Shown: one piece after another, positions 8,471 through 16,967 of the stretch | Position numbering within the stretch: position 1 is the first letter of the stretch | How the letters are laid out: every line of letters begins with the position of its first letter | Assembly (NCBI RefSeq): GCF_037652055.1 | Contig: NZ_JBBKAH010000002.1 | Coordinates: forward strand, 806,001 to 870,000 | Reading direction: 5' to 3' | DNA: 64,000 nt | DNA from: Pelagibius sp037652055 | GTDB taxonomy: Bacteria > Pseudomonadota > Alphaproteobacteria > Kiloniellales > Kiloniellaceae | Notes under the pieces: generated by a model | The model's input: the letters and a program-made list of their open reading frames with translations, nothing else | Told to the model about the DNA's origin: nothing | Databases searched by the model: none | Translations under genes and position numbers: made by a program

Positions 8471-9340
8471 TCATGCTGTGGCGGTGACGAAACGCCCGTT
8501 GTTGAAATCCTCGGCGGCCTGGTGGATTTCCGCCTCGCTGTTCATCACGAACGGCCCGTAGCCTACGATCGGTTCGTCAATCGGCTCGCCCGTCAGGATC
8601 AGCAGCTTGGCTTCCCCATCGGTATGGACCTTGACGTCGCTTCCCTCGCGATCAAGCAACACCATTTCAGCCTCTCCGGCCTCGAGACTGCCTTCGATCG
8701 TCACGTGTCCGGTCAACACCACGATCATGGCGGTATGACCCGCCGGCAGGTCGAGAGTCAGGTCCCTATCGGCCTTCAGGCTGAGATCCCACACGTTGAT
8801 CGGTGTGAAGGTCTTCGCCGGTCCTTTCGCGCCGCGATGCTCACCGGCAATGACGCGCGCCTTGCCCGCACCGCCGGGCAGCGAGACGACGGGGATGTCG
8901 GCCTTGGAGATGGCCTGATAACCGCCGGGCGCCATCTTGTCCTTCGCCGGCAGATTCACCCAGAGCTGCACCATGCGGAAGGGTCCGCCCGTCTTGGCAA
9001 AACCGGGCGAGTGGTATTCCTCATGAATGATGCCGCCCGCGGCCGTCATCCACTGGACGTCGCCGGGACCGATCACTCCGCCGTTGCCGGCGGAATCCCG
9101 ATGCTCGACCTCGCCGTCATAGACGATGGTGACGGTCTCGAATCCACGGTGCGGATGCTCGCCGACGCCGCGCCGCCGCTTCGTGGGTTCGAAGCTGTAC
9201 GGCCCTGCATAGTCGAGCAGCAGGAAGGGGCTGATGTGTGCACCCAGCGTGTTGTACGAGAAGAGCGAGCGGACCGGGAAGCCGTCGCCCACCCAATGCT
9301 GCCGGTCGTTGCCGTACCGGCCGTAGATTCTCTTCGTCAT
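8471..9340 (-). CDS. Pirin-family bicupin protein
   Basis: 289 residues from the ATG at 9340 (preceded by GGAGAAA). The pirin metal site is complete: H62 and H64 in GEHPHRGFETVTIVYDGEVE, then H106 and E108 in AAGGIIHEEYHS, with the same spacing as E. coli YhhW (quercetinase activity). The C-terminal half is the second cupin domain. The biological substrate of bacterial pirins is mostly unknown; some act as quercetinases or redox-responsive regulators. It shares its strand with the isochorismatase-like gene and is divergent from a LysR gene, an arrangement that suggests one induced stress or aromatic-compound response unit. Confidence 0.92.
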   Translation of the reverse strand: MTKRIYGRYGNDRQHWVGDGFPVRSLFSYNTLGAHISPFLLLDYAGPYSFEPTKRRRGVGEHPHRGFETVTIVYDGEVEHRDSAGNGGVIGPGDVQWMTAAGGIIHEEYHSPGFAKTGGPFRMVQLWVNLPAKDKMAPGGYQAISKADIPVVSLPGGAGKARVIAGEHRGAKGPAKTFTPINVWDLSLKADRDLTLDLPAGHTAMIVVLTGHVTIEGSLEAGEAEMVLLDREGSDVKVHTDGEAKLLILTGEPIDEPIVGYGPFVMNSEAEIHQAAEDFNNGRFVTATA

Positions 9341-9444
9341 GTGTTTTCTCCAGTGCCTATAAGCCCCCGCCAAGCGGGCTGCTTGCCTGGACTAGAGGTA
9401 ACGCGGCAACGATGATCCAGAAAGATTGCTTAAAGTGACGCTTC

Positions 9445-9460
9445 GTCCTATTTTTAGGAC
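9445..9460. promoter_or_regulatory. Inverted repeat abutting the LysR start
   Basis: GTCCTA (9445-9450), TTTT, TAGGAC (9455-9460) is a perfect inverted repeat ending one base before the ATG of the LysR gene at 9462, in the 121-bp gap to pirin. The TAGGAC arm also supplies the only Shine-Dalgarno-like bases. Auto-repression by occlusion of the ribosome or RNA polymerase is inferred. Confidence 0.45.
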
Positions 9461-9461
9461 A

Positions 9462-10403
9462 ATGCAGAATCTCAACGACCTCTATTATTTCGCGGCCGTC
9501 GTCGATCATGGCGGCTTCTCATCGGCGGGACGTGCGATCGGTGTGCAGAAATCGAAGCTGAGCCGCCGCGTCCTTCTGCTTGAGGAGCGGTTGGGCGTCC
9601 GCCTCCTCAACCGCTCTTCGCGTCGCTTCGCGGTGACCGAAATCGGCCGCGAGTTCTACGAGCGTTGCGCGGCGATGCTCATCGAAGCAGAGGCAGCAGA
9701 ACAGGTTATCGCCGAGGTGCGGGCAGAGCCGCGCGGCGTGGTGCGCATGAGTTGCCCCACGGCACTCCTCTCCTTCCAGTTCGGTGAACTGGTTGCGCGC
9801 TTCATGATGCAGTACCCGGGCGTTGAAGTGCATCTGGAGAGCACCAACCGCCGTGTCGACGTGATCGCAGAAGGATTGGACCTGGCTATCCGCGTGCGAT
9901 TTCCGCCGCTGGAGCCTAGCGATCTGGTCATGAGACAACTCGACGAGAGCACCCAGTGCCTTGTTGCTGCACCTGCGCTGGTTGATGGCGTTATGAAATC
10001 GCCCGGAGATCTGCACGACCTGCCCAGCCTGGATCAGGGGCCTCCGCATCGGGATCACGCCTGGCAACTGCATCACCCCGACGGCCAGGTCGCCACCGTT
10101 CCGCATTCACCCCGCTTGGTTACAGACGACATGGCGGTCCTGCGCGAGGCAGCCCTTGCGGGTGCGGGTGCCGTGCAGTTGCCGACCATTTACATATGGG
10201 ACGACGTCCGGGCTGGCCGACTCGTGCACGTTCTTCCCGACTGGAGACCAAAGGCGGCTATCGTTCACGCCGTCTTTCCCTCGCGCCGCGGGCTCCTTCC
10301 TTCAGTTCGGGCGCTGGTCGATTTCCTCGCCCACGAGTGCGCTGTCCAGCGCGCCCGGGCCAACCAGGTATTGCCGCCGGCCGATGATCCGAGGGGAAGC
10401 TGA
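9462..10403 (+). CDS. LysR-family transcriptional regulator
   Basis: 313 residues from the ATG at 9462 (MQNLNDLYYFAAVVDHGGFS), which is the canonical LysR N-terminus. The 12 extra codons upstream would run through the inverted repeat and are discarded. The helix-turn-helix is at about 17-60 (SAGRAIGVQKSKLSRRVLLL) with RLLNRSSRRFAVTEIG behind it; the effector-binding domain covers about 90-295. It is divergent from the pirin/isochorismatase-like unit and is the likely regulator of it. The effector is unknown. Confidence 0.9.
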   Translation: MQNLNDLYYFAAVVDHGGFSSAGRAIGVQKSKLSRRVLLLEERLGVRLLNRSSRRFAVTEIGREFYERCAAMLIEAEAAEQVIAEVRAEPRGVVRMSCPTALLSFQFGELVARFMMQYPGVEVHLESTNRRVDVIAEGLDLAIRVRFPPLEPSDLVMRQLDESTQCLVAAPALVDGVMKSPGDLHDLPSLDQGPPHRDHAWQLHHPDGQVATVPHSPRLVTDDMAVLREAALAGAGAVQLPTIYIWDDVRAGRLVHVLPDWRPKAAIVHAVFPSRRGLLPSVRALVDFLAHECAVQRARANQVLPPADDPRGS

Positions 10404-10405
10404 GC

Positions 10406-10495
10406 GATCCGGACGGCGGATCTGGCCGCGGCCGACCCCATGCCGGCCGGAACCGGCGTCAAGGACAGCGGGCGCGGCGCCCCCTGTGGGAGGTT
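10406..10495 (+). pseudogene. Remnant of an aldehyde dehydrogenase 3' region
   Basis: 10406-10436 matches the aldehyde dehydrogenase gene at 7411-7441 almost base for base (codes IRTADLAAAD against IWTADLAAAE). 10437-10495 then continues at the equivalent of 7501 (DPMPAGTGVKDSGRGAP against DPMLAWTGVKDTGRGAT). The intervening 60 bases, 20 codons, are missing. There is no start, no upstream gene body and the frame decays afterwards. It is therefore a scar of a second aldehyde dehydrogenase gene or of a local duplication. The alignment was made by eye. Confidence 0.7.
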
Positions 10496-10582
10496 GTCAC
10501 AGCAGGCCGCCCTTCACGCCAAGGGCGGGCGGCCCAATATCTGGACAAGCACACCGGATCGGACAACGCGAGCGAGGATCGG

Positions 10583-11416
10583 ATGGAAGACCTGAATACA
10601 CAGGGCATCGCCCTGCCGCGCCTGGGCCTCGGCACCTACCGCATGGATGACCGCAGCGCACCTGCTGCTGTGGAGAATGCCCTGAGGCTGGGATACCGTC
10701 ACGTCGACACGGCGGCGATGTACGGCAACGAAACCGGCGTCGGCGCCGGCATCGCCGCGGCCGGCCTGCCGCGCGACAGCCTCCATGTCACTACGAAGGT
10801 CTGGTACGACAGCCTGACGCCCGCCCGGATCCGCAAGTCCCTCGACGAAAGCCTGAAGAAGCTGAAGCTGGATTTCGTCGACCTCTATCTCGTCCACTGG
10901 CCGGCGCCGCGCATGGATCTGCCGGCAATCTTCGAGACCCTGGTGCACCTGCGCGAGGAAGGCCTGACCCGCGCCATCGGCGTATGCAACTTCACGGTCC
11001 CGCTGCTGCGCCGGGCTGTCGATGAGATCGGCGCCCCCGTCGCCTGCAATCAGGTCGAATACCACGTGATGCTCGACCAAACACCGCTGCGCCGCTACAT
11101 GGTCGCGCGGTCGATGCCGCTGATCGCCTACTGCCCGCTGGCGCAGGGCAACCTCGCTGACAGCGAGGAACTGACGGCCATCGGCAGAAAGCACGGCGCC
11201 AGCGCGGCGCAGGTCGCCTTGAAGTGGCTGCTGGAACAGGAGGGCGTCGCCGCCATCCCCAAGGCCCAGCGCCCGGCGAGCCAGCAGGCGAATCTCGATG
11301 CCTTGAAGATCGTCCTGGATGCGGATGACCGCCGCCTCATCGCCGGCCTGCCCAAGGACAGGCGCTGCGTCGATCCCTCCTTCGCACCCGAGTGGGACAA
11401 GCCCGAAGCGGCCTGA
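10583..11416 (+). CDS. Aldo/keto reductase
   Basis: 277 residues. The AKR catalytic tetrad is present: D42 (YRHVDTAAMYGNE), Y47, K72 (VTTKVWYD) and H105 (DLYLVHWPAP). The cofactor end carries IPKAQRPASQQANLDAL, a variant of the usual IPKS...R...N NADPH-binding motif. It is a cytosolic NADPH-dependent reductase of the DkgA/DkgB type, reducing aldehydes or keto-sugars; the exact substrate is open. It follows the aldehyde-dehydrogenase scar and stands alone. Confidence 0.9.
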   Translation: MEDLNTQGIALPRLGLGTYRMDDRSAPAAVENALRLGYRHVDTAAMYGNETGVGAGIAAAGLPRDSLHVTTKVWYDSLTPARIRKSLDESLKKLKLDFVDLYLVHWPAPRMDLPAIFETLVHLREEGLTRAIGVCNFTVPLLRRAVDEIGAPVACNQVEYHVMLDQTPLRRYMVARSMPLIAYCPLAQGNLADSEELTAIGRKHGASAAQVALKWLLEQEGVAAIPKAQRPASQQANLDALKIVLDADDRRLIAGLPKDRRCVDPSFAPEWDKPEAA

Positions 11417-11448
11417 TGCGCCGGCGTGATCCGCAAGCCCCCTCCGCG

Positions 11449-12183
11449 TCAGGCGCCGGCGAGCGCCTGCCTCACCCGCTCCATGCCGACCAGAATGACC
11501 TGTTCCATCGCCTGGCGTGCAGCCTCGGCGTCGTGGCGGGCGATGGCCTGGACAATGGCGAGATGGGAGCCGGCGACCTCGGCGATCTTCTCCGGGTCCG
11601 CCGCCGGCGAGGAGAGCTTGAAGATACCGACCAGCGCCGCCTCGATGAGGCTGCTGACCGAGCGCATGAAGGGGTTCTTTGAAACCTCCGCCAACGCCAG
11701 GTGAAAGCGCAGATCGGCCAGCGCCAGACTCTCGGCCGAGTGGGTCGGACGGCCGATGTCCTCGGCCAGGCGCCGCAGCAGTTGGACGTCCTGCGGGGTC
11801 GCGCGCCGGGCCGCCAGCGCGGCAGCAAAGGGTTCGAAGGCCTGGCGGATCTCACAGACGTGGACCAGGAACTCCTCGCTGATGCCGGCATCGAAATGCC
11901 AGGTCAGCACGTCCGAGTCGAAGAGGTTCCAGCCGGCCCGCTCCGTCACCCGGGTGCCGATGCGGGCGCGGGCCACAATGAGGCCTTTGGCCGAGAGCGT
12001 TTTCATCGCCTCGCGCAATACGGTGCGGGAGACCTGGAAGCGCGCCTCCAGCTCGGCGTCGCTGGGCAGCAGGTCGCCCTCGGCGAATTCGCCGCCGACA
12101 ATGGCGCGGCCGAGCTGGTCGACCACGTGGGCGTGGCTGGTGCGCGGCGTGCGCCCGCTTATGGTGTTCTCGAGCAGGCCCAT
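11449..12183 (-). CDS. GntR-family (FadR/FCD) regulator of the sugar ABC operon
   Basis: 244 residues. The N-terminal winged helix (residues about 15-80: HAHVVDQLGRAIVGGEFAEG, then LPSDAELEARFQVSRTVLRE and AMKTLSAKGLI) is followed by an FCD ligand-binding domain with metal-ligand-like residues in DLRFHLALAEVSKNPF and GSHLAIVQAI. Its ATG overlaps the stop of yjfF (TGATG), so it is translationally coupled to the transporter operon and should sense the transported sugar or a breakdown product. A palindrome 50 bp upstream of ytfQ (16885-16897) is a good candidate operator. Confidence 0.92.
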   Translation of the reverse strand: MGLLENTISGRTPRTSHAHVVDQLGRAIVGGEFAEGDLLPSDAELEARFQVSRTVLREAMKTLSAKGLIVARARIGTRVTERAGWNLFDSDVLTWHFDAGISEEFLVHVCEIRQAFEPFAAALAARRATPQDVQLLRRLAEDIGRPTHSAESLALADLRFHLALAEVSKNPFMRSVSSLIEAALVGIFKLSSPAADPEKIAEVAGSHLAIVQAIARHDAEAARQAMEQVILVGMERVRQALAGA

Positions 12184-13184
12184 CAGGGAACGGCTTTTCC
12201 GGTGGCGAAACGGCGCAGGATGCCCGGCCGTTCGGCGGCAGAGGCCCACACCAGGACTTTCTGTAGCAGGATGAAGGCAAACAGCAAGAGGCCGATGACG
12301 ATCTTGGTCCACCAGCTGGACAGCGTGCCGTCGAAGATAATGTAGGTCTGAATGAGACCCATGATGAAGATGCCGATGAGGGTGCCGGCAACAAAGCCGG
12401 CGCCGCCGGTCAGCAGCGTTCCGCCGATCACCACCGCGGCGATGGCGTCGAGCTCCACACCGACCGCCGCCAGGGAGTAGCCGGCAGAGGTATAGAGCGA
12501 GAAGACGATGCCCGAAAGGCCCGCAAGGAAGCCGGAGAGCGCGTAGATCGCGATGGTGGTGCGCGCGACCGGCACACCCATGAGGCGCGCGGTCTGCACG
12601 CCGCCGCCCAGGGCATAGACGTTCGTACCGAAGCGGGTGCGGTGTGCCAGCACCATGCCGACCAGGAAGACCAGCACCATGAGGCCGCCGATCAGCGTCA
12701 GCCGCCCGCCGCCCGGCATGCGGTAATAGAGGCCCTGCAGCAGATCGTAGAATTCGTGCGTGACCGGCACGGATTCCACCGACAGCACATAGGCCATGCC
12801 GCGCGCCAGGAACATGCCGGCCAGCGTCACGATGAAGGCCGGCATCTGCAGGTAATGGATGATCGCCCCCATTGCCGCCCCGAAGGTCGTCGTGATCGCC
12901 AGCGCCAACACAAAGGCGACAAGCGGATGCAGCGCCGTCGACTCCAACACGACCGCGAGGAACACGCCCGTGAAGGCGATCACCGAGCCGATGGAGAGAT
13001 CGATGCCGCCGGAGAGAATGACAAAGGTCATGCCGACCGCGGCGATGCCGAGGAAGGCGTTGTCGGTCAGCAGGTTTCCCACCACCCGCGTCGACAGCAT
13101 GTTCGGGTACTGCAACACGCAGGCCGCATAGGCGATGAGGAAGATGAGAAGCGTCGCCGCGAGCGGCAGGAAGCGCGCCTTCAT
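12183..13184 (-). CDS. yjfF: Sugar ABC transporter permease, YjfF type
   Basis: 333 residues from the ATG at 13184; the start overlaps the stop of the preceding permease gene (ATGA). About nine membrane segments and the BPD_transp_2 core motif (VGMTFVILSGGIDLSIGSVI, later AIAAVVIGGTLLTGGAGFVA) identify it as a ribose/galactose-class permease. Position and gene order (binding protein, ATPase, permease, permease) match the E. coli galactofuranose importer YtfQ-YtfR-YtfT-YjfF, where this is the second permease. It forms the inner-membrane channel with YtfT. Confidence 0.9.
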   Translation of the reverse strand: MKARFLPLAATLLIFLIAYAACVLQYPNMLSTRVVGNLLTDNAFLGIAAVGMTFVILSGGIDLSIGSVIAFTGVFLAVVLESTALHPLVAFVLALAITTTFGAAMGAIIHYLQMPAFIVTLAGMFLARGMAYVLSVESVPVTHEFYDLLQGLYYRMPGGGRLTLIGGLMVLVFLVGMVLAHRTRFGTNVYALGGGVQTARLMGVPVARTTIAIYALSGFLAGLSGIVFSLYTSAGYSLAAVGVELDAIAAVVIGGTLLTGGAGFVAGTLIGIFIMGLIQTYIIFDGTLSSWWTKIVIGLLLFAFILLQKVLVWASAAERPGILRRFATGKAVP

Positions 13185-14239
13185 GATGCATCCCTCACGG
13201 CATTGCCCGCCGCCGACTCTTCGCGCGGCAGCGGAGGGGTCTCCGCCTCCGGCAGCGGCCGCAGGTAGCTCCACAGCGACTGCAGCGCCGGCGACTGCAG
13301 CACCAGGATGACGACGATGATCGCCGCCTTAATGATGAGGTTGAATTCCGGCGGGAAGCCCGACAGCAGAATGCCGGTATTCACCGACTGGATGATCATC
13401 GCGCCGATCAGCGAGGCGACGATCGAAAAGCGCCCGCCGAGCAGAGAAGTGCCGCCGATGACCACCGCGAGGATGGCATCGAGTTCCAGCCACAGGCCGG
13501 CGTTGTTGGCGTCCGCACCTTTGATGTCGGCGGCAATGATGACCCCGGCAATGGCGGCACAGAGGCCGGAGACCGCATAGACCGCGAGCAGCAGCACCCG
13601 GCTGTTGATGCCGGAGAGCGTGGCCGCGCGGCGGTTGATGCCGGTCGCCTCGATCAGCAGACCGAGGGCCGAGCGGCGCACGGCGACAGTGACCGCAGCA
13701 CCCAGCGCCAGCCATATGAGAACCGGCATGGGCAAGCCGGCGAAGGCGCCGCTGCCGATGAAGATGAGGCCCGGATGATTGAAGGTGAGGATGGCACCCT
13801 CGGTGACGAGTTGGGCGATCCCGCGTCCGGCGACCATGAGAATCAGCGTTGCCACGATCGGCTGGATGCCCAGCACGGCGACGAGAAAGCCGTTCCACAG
13901 GCCGCAGGCGACTCCGGCCGCGAGCGCGAAGAACACCGTGACGATCAGGCCCTCGCCGCTGGTGATGGACGCGGCGGCGACCGCGCCGGCGATCGCCATG
14001 ACCGCACCGACCGAAAGGTCGATGCCCTTGGTGGCGATCACTAGGGTCATGCCGACGGCGAGCAGCGCCACCGGCGCGCCACGGTTCAACACGTCTATGA
14101 GGCTGCCGTAGAGCCGGCCGTTCTGAAAGTCGAGGTCGAAGAAGCCCGGAAACACCAGCGCGTTGAGCGCCAGCACCGCCGTCAGCACGACGACCTGCGG
14201 CGCCAGCCGCCGCAGCGCGCTGCGCAGGAGCGCACTCAT
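13181..14239 (-). CDS. ytfT: Sugar ABC transporter permease, YtfT type
   Basis: 352 residues. BPD_transp_2 family permease with LLAVGMTLVIATKGIDLSVG in the first conserved block and LDAILAVVIGGTSLLGGRFS in the EAA-like block that docks with the ATPase. Around nine to ten hydrophobic helices. Both ends overlap neighbours by 4 bp, with ytfR upstream and yjfF downstream. It is predicted to pair with YjfF to form the pore for galactofuranose or a related sugar. The acidic, proline-rich C-terminal tail (PLPEAETPPLPREESAAGNA) is longer than I would expect. Confidence 0.9.
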   Translation of the reverse strand: MSALLRSALRRLAPQVVVLTAVLALNALVFPGFFDLDFQNGRLYGSLIDVLNRGAPVALLAVGMTLVIATKGIDLSVGAVMAIAGAVAAASITSGEGLIVTVFFALAAGVACGLWNGFLVAVLGIQPIVATLILMVAGRGIAQLVTEGAILTFNHPGLIFIGSGAFAGLPMPVLIWLALGAAVTVAVRRSALGLLIEATGINRRAATLSGINSRVLLLAVYAVSGLCAAIAGVIIAADIKGADANNAGLWLELDAILAVVIGGTSLLGGRFSIVASLIGAMIIQSVNTGILLSGFPPEFNLIIKAAIIVVILVLQSPALQSLWSYLRPLPEAETPPLPREESAAGNAVRDAS

Positions 14240-15762
14240 GACGCGCCGGCTCCCTCTGCATCGGCAGCGATGGCGTGGACGATGCTGTCGGGCGTGAGAC
14301 CGGCGCCGGTCAGTTCGGCGACATGGACGCGGTCGCGCAGCACCAGCACGCGGCTGCTGTAGGCGACCAGCTCTTCCAGCTCGGAAGAGATTACCAGCAG
14401 GGACATGCCCTCAGCGCAGAGTGTCTCTATAAGGCGGATGATCTCGGCGTGGGCGCCGACGTCGATGCCGCGCGTCGGTTCGTCGAGGATGAGGAAGCGT
14501 GGGTTGAGCGCCAGCCAGCGTGCGAGGATCACCTTCTGCTGGTTGCCGCCGGACAGCAGGCCGACGGGTTTCTCGCGGTCGGAGGTGCGAATGTCCAGCA
14601 TGCCGATATAGCGGTCGGCCAGCGCGACCTGCTCACGTCGAGCCAGCGGACGCGCCCAGCCGCGGCGCGCCTGCAGCGCCAGCGCTATGTTCTCCCGCAC
14701 CGAGAGATCCGCGACGATGCCCGCGGTCTTGCGATCCTCCGGACAGAATCCAAAGCCTTGGGCGACCGCGGCACGCGGCGAGCCCAGCGCCACCGGCTTG
14801 CCGTCGATGACGGCACTGCCGCTGTCGGGGCGCTCGACGCCGAACAGCAGTTCCGCCGTCTCCGTGCGCCCGGAACCGAGCAGGCCGGCGACACCGATGA
14901 CCTCGCCCGGGTGGACGGCCAGGTCGAAGGGAGCGACGTGGCCGGCCTTACCGTAGCCCTTGAAGGTGATCGGCGCGTCGGCGGTGGTCGCGTGCTGCGG
15001 CGCCGGATGGCGCGTCTCCGCCTCCAGCGCGCGGCCCAGCATCATCGTGACCAGGTCTACCCGGCTGGTGTCCGCCGCCGGTTTGCTGCCGACCAGGCGG
15101 CCGTTGCGCAACACGGTGATGCGGTCGGCGATGGCGAAGACCTGGTCGAGGAAATGGGTGATGAAGACGATGCCGAGGCCGCGGCCACGCAGGTCGCGCA
15201 CCACCGAGAACAGCATCTCCACCTCGTGGGCGTCGAGGCTGGCAGTCGGCTCGTCGAGGATCAGCACCTTGCCGGAGAGATCGACCGCGCGGGCGATGGC
15301 GACGATCTGCTGCACGGCGACGGAGTAGCTGCCGAGATCGGCCGCGACGTCGATGTCCAGGCCGTAGGCGGCAAGAATCTCTCGCGCCGCATGGCGCATG
15401 GCCTTGGTCTGCACCATGCCGAAGCGGCGCGGCTGGCGGCCGAGGAAGAGGTTGTCTGCCACGCTGAGGTTCGGCAGCAGATTGATCTCCTGATAGACCG
15501 TGCCAATGCCCAGCGCCTGCGCCTCTGCGGTGCTGTGCGGATCAATGCCGATGCCGTCGAGCGACAGCGTGCCGCCGTCGCGCCGGTAGGCGCCGGTCAG
15601 GCACTTGATGAGGGTCGACTTGCCGGCGCCATTCTCGCCCAACAGGGCATGTACCTCGCCACGCTGCAGCGTGAAGTCGACGCTGTCGAGCACCAGCGCG
15701 CCCGGGAAACGCTTGCTGATGCCTTCGGCACGGTAGAGCACGTCGGTGGTCGGAGCATCCAA
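14236..15762 (-). CDS. ytfR: Sugar ABC transporter ATP-binding protein, YtfR type
   Basis: 508 residues with two tandem nucleotide-binding domains. The first has a canonical Walker A (GENGAGKST) and Walker B (VLILDEPTASLD). The second has the degenerate Walker A typical of sugar transporters (GLLGSGRTE) with an intact LSGGNQQK signature and FLILDEPTRGID. This matches RbsA/MglA/YtfR enzymes that power CUT2-type uptake. The start is a TTG at 15762 with GGGAGG about 11 bp upstream. A hairpin separates it from ytfQ, which would favour higher expression of the binding protein. Confidence 0.93.
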   Translation of the reverse strand: MDAPTTDVLYRAEGISKRFPGALVLDSVDFTLQRGEVHALLGENGAGKSTLIKCLTGAYRRDGGTLSLDGIGIDPHSTAEAQALGIGTVYQEINLLPNLSVADNLFLGRQPRRFGMVQTKAMRHAAREILAAYGLDIDVAADLGSYSVAVQQIVAIARAVDLSGKVLILDEPTASLDAHEVEMLFSVVRDLRGRGLGIVFITHFLDQVFAIADRITVLRNGRLVGSKPAADTSRVDLVTMMLGRALEAETRHPAPQHATTADAPITFKGYGKAGHVAPFDLAVHPGEVIGVAGLLGSGRTETAELLFGVERPDSGSAVIDGKPVALGSPRAAVAQGFGFCPEDRKTAGIVADLSVRENIALALQARRGWARPLARREQVALADRYIGMLDIRTSDREKPVGLLSGGNQQKVILARWLALNPRFLILDEPTRGIDVGAHAEIIRLIETLCAEGMSLLVISSELEELVAYSSRVLVLRDRVHVAELTGAGLTPDSIVHAIAADAEGAGAS

Positions 15763-15795
15763 GGCTGGCTCTGCCTCCCTGAGGTGAAAGGAGGT

Positions 15796-15835
15796 GCCGG
15801 CCCTCCTCTGTCAAAGAACAGGAGGAAGAGCCGGC
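15796..15835 (-). promoter_or_regulatory. Intercistronic hairpin between ytfQ and ytfR
   Basis: GCCGGC (15796-15801) pairs with GCCGGC (15830-15835), extended by CCTC..CTGT (up to 15811) against ACAG..GAGG (from 15818) with a bulge. The stem lies in the 98-bp gap after ytfQ and has no T-run. This is the layout of a stabilising hairpin that protects upstream binding-protein mRNA. Confidence 0.4.
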
Positions 15836-15860
15836 GTGAGGTGAGCGATAGGGAGAACGC

Positions 15861-16835
15861 TCAGTAGCCGAGGTTCTTCTTTTCCTCGTAGATCTTCAGC
15901 GGATCGTCGTCCTGGGTGTAGAGCTTCGATTCCGTCTGAATCCACTTCGGCGGCACCGTGCCGTTCTTGAAGTAGGCATCCAGCGCGTCGAAGGCCGGAC
16001 CGGCCATGTTCGGCGTCAGCTCGACGGTCGCGTTGGCCTCGCCGGCGGCCATGGCCTGGAAGATGTCGGGCACCGCGTCGATGGAGACGACCAGGATGTC
16101 CTTGCCGGGCTCGAGGCCGGCCTCCTTGATCGCCTGAATGGCGCCAACCGCCATGTCGTCGTTGTGGGCGTAGAGGGCGCAGATGTTCCCGCCGCCGCCC
16201 TCGGCCTTGATGAAGCTCTCCATCACTTCCTTGCCCTTGGCGCGGGTGAAGTCGCCGGTCTGACTGCGGATGATCTTCAGGTTGCCGTGGTCGGCAATGG
16301 CCTGTTCGAAGCCGTTCTTGCGGTCGATCGCCGGCGAGGAGCCGGTGGTGCCCTGCAGTTCGACCACGTTGCAGTCCTTGCCGTCGACGGCATCGACCAG
16401 CCATTGCCCGGCGACGCGGCCCTCATGGACGAGGTCGGAGGTCACCGCCGTCATGTAGAGATCCTTCGGCGCGTCGACGGTACGGTCCAGCAGCACGACG
16501 GGAATGCCCGCATCCTTGGCTTCCTCGAGCACCGAGTCCCAGCCGGTGGCGACGACGGGGGCCAGCAGGATGGCATCGACGCCCTGCGCGATGAAGGATC
16601 GCACGGCCTTGATCTGGTTTTCCTGTTTCTGCTGGGCGTCGGCGAACTTCAGGTCGATGCCGCGTTCCTCGGCCTGCAGCTTGGTCAGCGTCGTCTCGGC
16701 GGCGCGCCAGCCGGATTCGGATCCGATCTGCGAAAAGCCGATAGTCAGATCCTGAGCAAGAGCCGGGGCGGCCGTCAGGGGCGCCACGGCTGCAGCAAGC
16801 AGGCCGGCGGCAAGGTAAAGCTTTCTCACTTCCAT
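15861..16835 (-). CDS. ytfQ: Galactofuranose-type periplasmic sugar-binding protein
   Basis: 324 residues with a signal peptide (MEVRKLYLAAGLLAAAVAPL, cleavage near PALA/QDL). From memory the mature protein is strikingly close to E. coli YtfQ, sharing blocks such as GFSQIGSESGWRAAETTLTK, QQKQENQIKAVRSF, QGVDAILLAPVVATGW, KGKEVMESFIKAE, YAHNDDMAVGAIQAIKEAGL and VELTPNMAGPAFDAL. YtfQ binds galactofuranose in the periplasm. The ATG at 16835 is chosen because GGGAGG (16848-16843) is 7 bp away; the upstream ATG is too close to it. First gene of the operon. Confidence 0.93.
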   Translation of the reverse strand: MEVRKLYLAAGLLAAAVAPLTAAPALAQDLTIGFSQIGSESGWRAAETTLTKLQAEERGIDLKFADAQQKQENQIKAVRSFIAQGVDAILLAPVVATGWDSVLEEAKDAGIPVVLLDRTVDAPKDLYMTAVTSDLVHEGRVAGQWLVDAVDGKDCNVVELQGTTGSSPAIDRKNGFEQAIADHGNLKIIRSQTGDFTRAKGKEVMESFIKAEGGGGNICALYAHNDDMAVGAIQAIKEAGLEPGKDILVVSIDAVPDIFQAMAAGEANATVELTPNMAGPAFDALDAYFKNGTVPPKWIQTESKLYTQDDDPLKIYEEKKNLGY

Positions 16836-16884
16836 GGTCATTCCTCCCAAATCCGCTGTCTTAAACGCAGCTCGACATAAAAAA

Positions 16885-16897
16885 TCATATAGTATGA
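16885..16897. promoter_or_regulatory. Candidate GntR operator of the ytf operon
   Basis: TCATA-TAG-TATGA is a perfect 5-3-5 palindrome flanked by A- and T-runs, 50 bp upstream of the ytfQ start in an otherwise GC-rich region. Size and position fit an operator for the FCD-type regulator at the end of the operon. Inferred. Confidence 0.45.
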
Positions 16898-16967
16898 CTT
16901 TTGTAAACGATAGAACGAGTGGAGAGGAAGGGGCGCACCCAGGACGGGTGAATGGCCAGGGGATTCG

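Noticed and set aside
14275..15867. 530-codon plus-strand frame
   Set aside because: Antisense to ytfR, which has all expected ATPase motifs.
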